Positions 8,736 through 14,393 of a DNA stretch of 16,954 nucleotides are shown piece by piece. The number at the start of each line of letters is the position of its first letter. The first letter of the stretch is position 1. The DNA lies in contig URKM01000042.1 in NCBI GenBank assembly GCA_900548365.1, forward strand, positions 1-16,954, given 5' to 3'. A program made the position numbers and the translations under genes. Source of the stretch: an uncultured Collinsella sp. GTDB taxonomy: Bacteria > Actinomycetota > Coriobacteriia > Coriobacteriales > Coriobacteriaceae. The notes under the pieces are model-generated. The model worked only from the letters and a program-made list of their open reading frames with translations. It searched no databases and was not told where the DNA came from.

Positions 8736-9416
8736 CTAGACCCTCCGCTCGATTGAGGCGATGCGCCCGTCCTCGATGGCGATGATGCGGTCTGCCATCA
8801 ACGCGATGTCCTCATCGTGCGTGATCACGACGAGGGTCTGCTTGAAGCGTTCGTTCGAGTGCTTCAGCAACGCCATGATCTCGGCCGAATTGCGGGAATC
8901 GAGGTTGCCGGTCGGTTCGTCGGCAAGAATGATCGCGGGGGCGTTCATGAGGGCGCGGCCGATGGCGACGCGCTGCTGCTGGCCTCCGGAGAGCTGGTTG
9001 GGCAGGGAGCCTTCGCGTCCCTCGAGCCCAAGCGCCCGTATGAGCGATGCGAGCCGCTCCGCGTTGACCTCGCGACCGTCCATGAGCACCGGCAGCGTCA
9101 TGTTCTCAACGACGTTGAGAACGGGGATCAGATTATAGAACTGGTAGATGAGCCCGACTTCCCTTCTGCGGAATACGGCGAGCTGCTCGTCGCTGCCGGC
9201 GAAGATGTCCTGTCCCTGGATCTTGACCGTTCCCGAGGTCGGACGATCGACGCCGCCCATAAGGTGCATGAGGGTGGACTTACCCGATCCCGATGAGCCC
9301 ACGATCGCGATGAACTCCCCGGCATCGACCGTAAAGCTCACGTCGTCGAGGGCGCGCACGGCGGTGTCGCCCGTGCCGTAGACACGGCTGAGATGTTCTA
9401 CGCTGAGCAGCGCCAT
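8736..9416 (-). CDS. ABC transporter ATP-binding protein (MacB/LolD-type, partner of the large permease)
   Basis: 226 residues, the usual size for this ATPase family. Walker A GSSGSGKST (40-48), Q-loop Q92 in the slightly unusual context IYQFYNL, signature LSGGQ (142-146), Walker B IILADEP with D166/E167, and H-loop H200 in VITHD are all intact, so it should hydrolyse ATP. The ATG at 9416 starts MALLSVEHLSRVYG, the normal family N-terminus; the longer open frame upstream to 9599 has no family similarity and crosses the leader hairpin. No strong ribosome-binding site is seen (only a GGGG run about 9 nt upstream). The stop codon abuts the GTG of the permease gene, indicating one operon. Confidence 0.95.
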   Translation of the reverse strand: MALLSVEHLSRVYGTGDTAVRALDDVSFTVDAGEFIAIVGSSGSGKSTLMHLMGGVDRPTSGTVKIQGQDIFAGSDEQLAVFRRREVGLIYQFYNLIPVLNVVENMTLPVLMDGREVNAERLASLIRALGLEGREGSLPNQLSGGQQQRVAIGRALMNAPAIILADEPTGNLDSRNSAEIMALLKHSNERFKQTLVVITHDEDIALMADRIIAIEDGRIASIERRV

Positions 9417-9437
9417 GACGGAACCCCGATCGGTGAG

Positions 9438-9468
9438 CGGGCGGCGCCGAGTCGCATGGCGCCGCCCG
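9438..9468 (-). promoter_or_regulatory. Stable hairpin in the leader of the second ABC operon
   Basis: A perfect 11-bp inverted repeat, CGGGCGGCGCC at 9438-9448 and GGCGCCGCCCG at 9458-9468, with a 9-nt loop. It lies between the predicted promoter (-10 near 9485) and the ATG at 9416, ending 21 nt before the start codon. There is no T-run after it on the minus strand. It could be a mRNA-stability or translation-control element; function is inferred only from position. Confidence 0.5.
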
Positions 9469-9484
9469 GATTGACATGTACCAT

Positions 9485-9490
9485 ATTCTA
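9485..9490 (-). promoter_or_regulatory. Candidate -10 box of the second ABC operon
   Basis: On the minus strand TAGAAT (9490 to 9485) is followed by ATGG. No good -35 box is present at 16-18 bp: the 17-bp position (9513 to 9508) reads TCATAT. The operator at 9521-9536 lies directly upstream, giving nearly the same geometry as at the first exporter operon (-10 edge to operator centre about 36 bp there, about 39 bp here). Confidence 0.4.
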
Positions 9491-9509
9491 CGCAGTCCCT
9501 TTCTTCCAT

Positions 9510-9536
9510 ATGACGATAAGATGACGGATCTGTCAC
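9510..9536. promoter_or_regulatory. Palindromic operator 2 with an extra half-site
   Basis: The 16-bp site at 9521-9536 (ATGACGGATCTGTCAC) matches operator 1 at 13 of 16 positions in the same and in the inverted reading, with the shared core TGAC-N6-GTCA. An extra copy of the left half, ATGACG, sits exactly 11 bp upstream (9510-9515), about one helical turn, on the same DNA face. The site lies in the divergent gap between the ABC operon and the TetR gene. Confidence 0.6.
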
Positions 9537-9584
9537 CATGCCCGCTCGCGGTCGTTCCGTGATGTGAAGAATAGCGCACAGCAG

Positions 9585-9613
9585 TTGACTAACGTACATA
9601 TGGGGAATAGCAT
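9585..9613 (+). promoter_or_regulatory. Candidate promoter of the tetR gene
   Basis: TTGACT (9585-9590), a 17-bp spacer, and TAGCAT (9608-9613). The predicted start near 9620 leaves a leader of about 140 nt. The rest of the gap from 9614 to 9760 shows no other feature I can support. Confidence 0.5.
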
Positions 9614-9760
9614 GTTGTATACGTGATTTGAGCGGAAACCCTTGCCGCCGTTTCTACGGGCGCGGCTGGACGAGGGCTCCGGCGGCACGCGGGCAATGAG
9701 CTTAGCAGGTGTTCGCAGGCGGTGTGAACGTCCGATGCCTGGTGGATGAAGAGAGTGGTG

Positions 9761-10396
9761 ATGGCAGTGGCTGACAAGAGCGCTCATATCGATAGGCGCG
9801 TGTTGAGGAGTCGGAAGGCCATCGTCGATGCGTTCGACCGATTGCTGGAGGACCACGAGTTCAGCCAGATCACCGTCTCCGCTATCGCCCGCGAGGCGAA
9901 TATCGACCGCAAGACGTTCTACGTCCATTTCGGCACCATCGACGGGCTTATGGACGCCATCGCAGAGGAGCGCGTCGACGACCTGCTCGATGCCATGGAG
10001 GATGCTTTTCGCGATGCCTCGAAAGACGAGGAGATCACGCTCGCCGTGCGGATGTTCTTCGAGGTTGCAAACAAGATGGTTTGCACCAAGCTCGTGCAAA
10101 ACTGCCTGTCGAGGAATTCCATTCCGCCCGAGGAACTCCTTAAGCGCGTGCTGGGTCCTTTGAAGCGCAAGCTTATTGAGCGCAGGCTCGTCGTGTCCCA
10201 GGTACCGCACGACCAGATCGATTACTACCTCTCCTTCATCATGGCCGGTATCCTATCTATCTATCGCTCATGGCTGAAGTCTGACCGAACGACCCCGATC
10301 GAGGAGGTTTCTTCGATCGCGAACGACCTCATTCTGAACGGCTTGTCGAGCATCGAGAGCCGTATCTCGGCGTCTGAGGCGGGCTGCGACGAATAG
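9761..10396 (+). CDS. TetR/AcrR-family transcriptional regulator
   Basis: 211 residues. A DNA-binding helix-turn-helix of TetR type lies at about residues 20-60 (SQITVSAIAREANIDRKTFYVHF). It includes the typical ITVSAIAREANI...FYVHF pattern, and is followed by a helical ligand/dimerisation domain resembling the TetR_C_8-type C-terminus. I chose ATG 9761, preceded at 5 nt by AAGAGAG; an in-frame ATG at 9746 is possible but has only GGTGG touching it. It is transcribed away from the second ABC operon, and its intergenic region contains operator 2; a similar operator precedes the other exporter operon. The simplest inference is a local regulator of both transporters that responds to a small ligand. 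The response-regulator gene follows 74 bp downstream on the same strand. Confidence 0.93.
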   Translation: MAVADKSAHIDRRVLRSRKAIVDAFDRLLEDHEFSQITVSAIAREANIDRKTFYVHFGTIDGLMDAIAEERVDDLLDAMEDAFRDASKDEEITLAVRMFFEVANKMVCTKLVQNCLSRNSIPPEELLKRVLGPLKRKLIERRLVVSQVPHDQIDYYLSFIMAGILSIYRSWLKSDRTTPIEEVSSIANDLILNGLSSIESRISASEAGCDE

Positions 10397-10470
10397 CAGA
10401 TGCCGGATGCCTGTGCTAGCATACGCAGTGTTCGTGAATCGTACCGTATCGCGCGCAGCGGAGGTGTGCC

Positions 10471-11169
10471 ATGGCATCGCGTATCCTGCTGGTCGAGGAC
10501 GACCAGCTCATCGTCGAGTCTCTCGTTGAGCTGATGAGCTCCGAGGGGTATGCCATCGATTCGGTATCCACGCAGCGCGAGGCGATCTCCCGCGTGCTCC
10601 TTGATCCCGCGGAAGGCGGCGGTGCGCCCTATGCCCTGGTGCTGCTCGACGTCACCCTCGCGGAGGGCAACGGGTTCGCCGTGTGCAGCGCGATCAAGCA
10701 GCAGCGCCCCGAGCTTCCCGTCATCTTCCTCACCGCGTCGGATGACGAGTTCACCACGGTCGCCGGAATCCAGATGGGCGCGGACGACTACATCGCCAAG
10801 CCGTTTCGCCCTCGCGAGCTTCTCGCCCGCGTTGCGGCGGTCATCCGCCGGTCGGGTTCGTCGCGGGGAAGCCTGCGTCTCGGGCCGCTCCTCATCGATG
10901 TCGACCGCGCGCACGTAGAGCGCAGCGGGCGCGACGTGGTGCTCTCCGCGCTCGAGTACCGTTTGCTGCTGCTGTTCGCCATGAATGCGGGCAAGCTGGT
11001 TTCACGGGACATGATCCGCGAGGCGCTGTGGGACGAAGCCGGGACCTATATCGAGGAGAACACGCTTTCGGTGTACATCAAGCGCCTGCGCGACAAGATC
11101 GAGGATGACCCATCGGAGCCGCGGCTCATCGTGACCGTGCGCGGCTTGGGCTATAAGGCGATCGGGTAG
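10471..11169 (+). CDS. OmpR/PhoB-family response regulator
   Basis: 232 residues. The receiver domain (about 1-118) has the acidic pocket E9-D10-D11, phospho-acceptor D60 (LLDVTL), T88, aromatic switch Y107 and K110 (AKPF), so it should be phosphorylated. A winged-helix DNA-binding domain (about 135-231) has the typical LSALEYRLLLLF, the recognition-helix region TLSVYIKRLRDKIE, and the C-terminal hairpin VTVRGLGYKA. A clear ribosome-binding site GGAGGT lies 7 nt before the ATG. The partner kinase gene begins 6 nt after the stop codon. Targets are unknown; the nearby exporters are plausible by analogy with BceR- or VraR-type islands, but no direct-repeat OmpR-like box was recognised in their promoters. 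Confidence 0.95.
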   Translation: MASRILLVEDDQLIVESLVELMSSEGYAIDSVSTQREAISRVLLDPAEGGGAPYALVLLDVTLAEGNGFAVCSAIKQQRPELPVIFLTASDDEFTTVAGIQMGADDYIAKPFRPRELLARVAAVIRRSGSSRGSLRLGPLLIDVDRAHVERSGRDVVLSALEYRLLLLFAMNAGKLVSRDMIREALWDEAGTYIEENTLSVYIKRLRDKIEDDPSEPRLIVTVRGLGYKAIG

Positions 11170-11175
11170 GTCGTC

Positions 11176-12252
11176 ATGCTGATGAGGAACAGGGAGCTCG
11201 CGCGCTTCGCGGCTCTGTACGTCCTGCTCGCCTCGGCCGCCGTCTTGGGGGTCTCTTTCTGCTTCGGCCGACCGGCTGCATGGTACCTCGCCGCCTACGC
11301 GTCCGTGCAGGGCGTCGTCCTCATCGTGTTCCTGCGCCGTCGCTACCGCGATATCGAGCGCCTCTCCGCGCGCATCGACGCCGTGCTGCATGGGGATCGC
11401 GATCTTTCCCTCGGCTCGATGCGCGAGGGGGACCTCTCCGTGCTCTCGAGCGAGCTCGAGAAGATGGTCGCTCGCCTTCATCTGACCGCCGACGAGCTCG
11501 AGAAGGAGACGCACGCCCTGGCAGACTCGCTGGCCGATATCTCCCATCAACTCAAGACGCCGCTCACCTCGCTCTCCATCATCTCCGAGCTCATGCGCAA
11601 GCGGTTGATCGAATCGCGCGAGGGCCTGGACGCCTCCGACGTGCGCGAGCTCATCGACCGCCTGCGCGTGATGCAGCGCCTCCAGGAGCGGGTTCGCTGG
11701 CTGGTGGCGGCGTTGCTCAAGATGGCCCGCGTCGACGCTGGCATGGTCGAACTGGCGCGCGTCGAGGTCGATGCCTCCGAGGTCGTCCGCCGTGCGGCGG
11801 AAACGCTGGCGATCCCCTTCGATCTGGCCGACGTTTCGCTTGAGATCGATGCCCAGCCCGGGGCGTTCTTCATGGGCGATCCGGCGTGGAGCACGGAGGC
11901 GCTGTCGAACATCCTGAAGAACTGCATGGAGCACACCGATCCCGGCGGTATGGTTTCGGTGAGGGTGCGGCAGGATGCGCTCGCGTGTCGGATTCGCGTC
12001 GAGGACACCGGTCCGGGAATCGCGGAGGCCGACCTTCCCCACGTTTTCGAACGCTTTTATCGCGGCGGCGAGGCCGATGGCGCGGCGGGATCGGCCGACG
12101 TCGACCCGAACGGCGTCGGCATCGGCCTTTCGCTCGCCCAGAGCCTCGTGTCGGCCCAGGGGGGCGCGATACGGGCTTCGAACGCGGTCGATGAGCATGG
12201 CGCGGTTCGCGGCGCCCGCTTCGATATCGTATTCTTCTCGCTGAACGTGTAG
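11176..12252 (+). CDS. Sensor histidine kinase, intramembrane-sensing type
   Basis: 358 residues. Two N-terminal membrane segments (about 9-29 and 34-53) are joined by only about 4 residues (GRPA), so there is almost no extracytoplasmic sensor. A cytoplasmic HAMP-like/coiled region follows (about 54-115). The HisKA domain has H124 in ISHQLKTPLTSL, and the HATPase domain has N249 (SNILKNCMEHT), G1 DTGPGIAE, F-box HVFERFYRG and G2 NGVGIGLSLAQSLV. All catalytic motifs are intact. Kinases with this minimal loop (BceS type) often sense through a partner ABC transporter, which fits the neighbouring FtsX-type exporters. An in-frame ATG at 11182 is an alternative start. Its last codons (LNV-stop) begin a 29-bp tandem repeat. 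Confidence 0.94.
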   Translation: MLMRNRELARFAALYVLLASAAVLGVSFCFGRPAAWYLAAYASVQGVVLIVFLRRRYRDIERLSARIDAVLHGDRDLSLGSMREGDLSVLSSELEKMVARLHLTADELEKETHALADSLADISHQLKTPLTSLSIISELMRKRLIESREGLDASDVRELIDRLRVMQRLQERVRWLVAALLKMARVDAGMVELARVEVDASEVVRRAAETLAIPFDLADVSLEIDAQPGAFFMGDPAWSTEALSNILKNCMEHTDPGGMVSVRVRQDALACRIRVEDTGPGIAEADLPHVFERFYRGGEADGAAGSADVDPNGVGIGLSLAQSLVSAQGGAIRASNAVDEHGAVRGARFDIVFFSLNV

Positions 12253-12327
12253 CGGTGCTCGTCTCGACCCTGAGCGTGTAGGGGCTCTTGTTCCGACCCT
12301 GAACGTGTAGGGGCTCCCGTTCCGGCC
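12241..12327 (+). repeat. Three 29-bp tandem repeats starting in the kinase stop region
   Basis: Units are 12241-12269, 12270-12298 and 12299-12327. Each begins CTGA[A/G]CGTGTAG, that is Leu-Asn/Ser-Val-stop when read in the kinase frame of unit 1. Units 2 and 3 match at 25 of 29 positions and units 1 and 3 at 22 of 29. Unit 3 with its flank also forms a small hairpin (TAGGGGC 12308-12314 with GCCCCTA 12325-12331). The period is not a multiple of three. Confidence 0.85.
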
Positions 12328-12334
12328 CCTAGAG

Positions 12335-12375
12335 ATCGCCCCCGTCCGCACGGCTTCGATGCGGACGGGGGCGAT
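12335..12375 (+). terminator. Intrinsic terminator of the regulator/kinase transcript
   Basis: A perfect 16-bp inverted repeat (12335-12350 with 12360-12375, core CGCCCCCGTCCGC) with a 9-nt loop is followed by TGGTTTAGG, a short T-rich tail on the plus strand. It sits 82 nt after the kinase stop. On the minus strand no T-run follows, so it mainly serves the plus-strand genes, although so strong a stem may also affect transcription arriving from the L,D-transpeptidase side. Confidence 0.75.
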
Positions 12376-12463
12376 TGGTTTAGGTGTGACTCGTGCGTGC
12401 GGTGGCGCGCGCAAGAGCGACATGCTACGGTACCATCTCGGTGCAAGACGATGATGCACGCCT

Positions 12464-12514
12464 CGCTACCAGTGCCGCTTCGTCACCAGTGCCGCCTGGC
12501 TACCAGTGAACGAT
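12464..12514 (-). repeat. Three 17-bp tandem repeats covering the L,D-transpeptidase stop codon
   Basis: Units are 12464-12480, 12481-12497 and 12498-12514, sharing the core [C/T][T/C]ACCAGTG at an exact 17-bp period (12466, 12483, 12500). On the minus strand the core reads CACTGGTAG or CACTGGTGA, meaning His-Trp-stop, and the first such copy (12508 to 12500) is the real end of the L,D-transpeptidase gene. The two downstream units match at 14 of 17 positions. The period is not a multiple of three. Confidence 0.8.
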
Positions 12515-14194
12515 GACGCAGATGCCCTCCTTGACGAGGCCGTATAGCTCGGCTGCCTTCTGGGGCGGCAGGTTGATGCACCCGTGGCTTCCTACGCTCT
12601 TGTATGCCGCGGGGTTCGAGAAGCTGCTCGTTGCCTGCCAGCTCGCGTCGTGCAGGCCGATGGCGCCGCCAACGAAGGGCATCCAATAGGCGACGGGGGT
12701 TTTGTACTCCGGCTCGCCGGTCTCGGGATCCTTCTTGCCGACGAGCGTTACGTTGGTCGAGCAGGCGTTCATGCGGTAGATACCGCATGGCGTCTCGTTG
12801 CCGAGGTTGGGGTTACCGGTGATGCACCCCGACTCCCACAGAAGCGTTCCGTTCGCATCGTAGTAGCGAGCATGCTGTTCGGTCAGATCGACGTCGACGT
12901 ATTCGGCCCAATCCTTCTCGCCGAGTTTGGTGAAGACGGCGCCCTTGCTCTTGAGCGGAACCTCGAGGTCGCCCGTCTGCTTGTTCGCGACGGCCTGCTG
13001 GACCGCTTCGGCAAGCGCCGCGGAGTCGACGACCCAGCCGTAGTTGCCGCCGCTTACCGTGATGACTTTGCCGTCGGGTCTCGTGTAGGTGCGCTCGGTG
13101 CCGGCCGTATCGAGCCCGTCGTCCAGGCTCTGCGCCCAGGCGGTGACGGCGGCGAGGTCGAGCGTGGGCTGCAGGTTCTCATCGAAGACGATCCAGGCAG
13201 CGAGTTCCTTGCCGCCGAGCTTCGCTACGGATTGGCCCTCCATCTTGAGGTCGACGTTCGTGCCGATCAGCTCGTTCGCGGCCTGGCAGGCGGCTTCAAG
13301 TTGATCGTCGGTCGCGTCGCCGCGCAGGGTTGCGAAATCGCTTTGGTCGAGTTCCACGTTCGACTCGAGGGAGAACAGGGCTTTCTTGACATCTTGCAAA
13401 GCGGGCTCGAGGTTGAGCTTCACGTTGGTTTTCGCGCGTTCGAGGGTAAAGGTGCCCGTCTCCTCGTCGTAGGCGCTCGGTGCGTCGAAGGTTCCGCTGC
13501 GACCGGCGTTGTACGCTTCGACCGCTTCGGCGAAGGCGGCATCGAACGCCGCCTCATCGAAGTCCTGCGATGACGGCTGCTCTTCATCAGATGCTTCCGC
13601 GGGGGGCTCGGGCTGTCCGGAAAGCGCTTCGGCGAGGCGGAAGGGCCAGGCGAAGGGCTCGTTCTCGGAGATGAGCTGCTTGGTCCAGCTGTCGACATCG
13701 ACGGGAAGGCCGCTGTCTTTCGCCGAATAGGTCCAGGAGAAATCATTGCCCGAGACCGTGAGCGTATAGCTTTGCGCAGCGGATTTTACGCGGCTCGCCG
13801 CGGTACTCTGGTCCATGAGCGATACATCGACGCCGCCGACCGTGGTTCTAGGATAGTAGATGTTGGAGAAGGCGAAGACGCCGGCCAGGTAGAGCCCGGC
13901 GACGACCGCGACGGCGATACCGACCGCGATGGCGCCGCGCTTGCCGCCGGATTTCTTTTTCGCCTTGGCCCCCTCGGGCTCGTTCGATGCCGGGTTTGGA
14001 GCCACGGCGCGGGTTGGGGCGGTGACGCCGGCCGCCGCGGGTTCCCCGCGGCGCGGCTGAGAGGGATCCGGGAGGTCGCGCATGGTTCTGCGATTCGCCG
14101 AAGCGTGGGGATGAATGGGGTCGGGGGCGATCGCGCGCTGGTCGTCGTTGCCGTTTTGCGGCGTCTGGGGTGGTATGGGCATGGCCGTCTTCAT
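12500..14194 (-). CDS. Membrane-anchored L,D-transpeptidase (YkuD family) with peptidoglycan-binding domain
   Basis: 564 residues. Forms 3-3 crosslinks in peptidoglycan outside the membrane, or attaches proteins to it. A proline-rich cytoplasmic tail (1-78) and a lysine cluster precede a membrane segment (about 87-110). Next are one or two peptidoglycan-binding (PF12229-like) modules, separated by an acidic low-complexity stretch. The C-terminal YkuD domain (about 440-564) has the catalytic motif GSHGCINLP with C539 and H537, and an upstream HDASW histidine. The ATG at 14194 fits the promoter at 14238-14243 (about 37-nt leader), although AAAGGA lies very close to it; ATG 14182 is an alternative. 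Such enzymes can give beta-lactam tolerance; whether this one does is not shown by sequence. Confidence 0.93.
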   Translation of the reverse strand: MKTAMPIPPQTPQNGNDDQRAIAPDPIHPHASANRRTMRDLPDPSQPRRGEPAAAGVTAPTRAVAPNPASNEPEGAKAKKKSGGKRGAIAVGIAVAVVAGLYLAGVFAFSNIYYPRTTVGGVDVSLMDQSTAASRVKSAAQSYTLTVSGNDFSWTYSAKDSGLPVDVDSWTKQLISENEPFAWPFRLAEALSGQPEPPAEASDEEQPSSQDFDEAAFDAAFAEAVEAYNAGRSGTFDAPSAYDEETGTFTLERAKTNVKLNLEPALQDVKKALFSLESNVELDQSDFATLRGDATDDQLEAACQAANELIGTNVDLKMEGQSVAKLGGKELAAWIVFDENLQPTLDLAAVTAWAQSLDDGLDTAGTERTYTRPDGKVITVSGGNYGWVVDSAALAEAVQQAVANKQTGDLEVPLKSKGAVFTKLGEKDWAEYVDVDLTEQHARYYDANGTLLWESGCITGNPNLGNETPCGIYRMNACSTNVTLVGKKDPETGEPEYKTPVAYWMPFVGGAIGLHDASWQATSSFSNPAAYKSVGSHGCINLPPQKAAELYGLVKEGICVIVHW

Positions 14195-14228
14195 GTTCCT
14201 TTGCACGTTATGATGGAATTCCGTTCGC

Positions 14229-14264
14229 AATTCGAGCATTATAGCGCTGCGGGTTGCTCGAATT
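14229..14264 (-). promoter_or_regulatory. L,D-transpeptidase promoter straddled by a 10-bp inverted repeat
   Basis: On the minus strand a perfect -10 box TATAAT lies at 14243-14238; the -35 position at 17 bp (14266-14261) is poor, reading ATAATT. A perfect inverted repeat AATTCGAGCA (14229-14238) and TGCTCGAATT (14255-14264), separated by 16 bp, places one half-site on the -10/start region and the other next to the -35 region. Half-site centres are 26 bp apart. This is the layout of a repressor operator, but no candidate protein is identified. Confidence 0.55.
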
Positions 14265-14393
14265 ATGGTCGCTGGCTGCAATCTTGCTCCCCGACAGCGA
14301 TTCGATGCGACACCTGAGGACATGCGCTTGGCTTGTGGGGGCGCGTCTTACGGCGGCCCCTTCGATCGGCTGCCCGCTCGTTGCCCCGTCTTG
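14265..14393 (-). other. Gap between serine dehydratase and L,D-transpeptidase promoter
   Basis: I see no clear T-tailed terminator for the serine dehydratase gene here, only a weak GGGGC/GCCCC pairing near 14339-14361. The dehydratase transcript could therefore read into the transpeptidase gene, which has its own promoter. Confidence 0.35.

Noticed and set aside
9417..9599. Longer N-terminus for the second ABC ATPase (open to 9599)
   Set aside because: It would cross the promoter, operator 2 and the leader hairpin. The family N-terminus begins exactly at the ATG at 9416.
11002..12459. 485-codon minus-strand open frame opposite the response regulator and kinase
   Set aside because: Low-complexity Arg/His/Ala/Glu shadow. 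Both genes on the plus strand have all their catalytic motifs intact.
12241..12514. Possible CRISPR array
   Set aside because: The repeats are directly head-to-tail without unique spacers, only three copies each, and the units contain gene ends; no cas genes are present.
12584..13573. 329-codon plus-strand open frame opposite the L,D-transpeptidase
   Set aside because: No domain or ribosome-binding site evidence; the minus-strand gene is well supported by its SHGCINLP motif and domain order.
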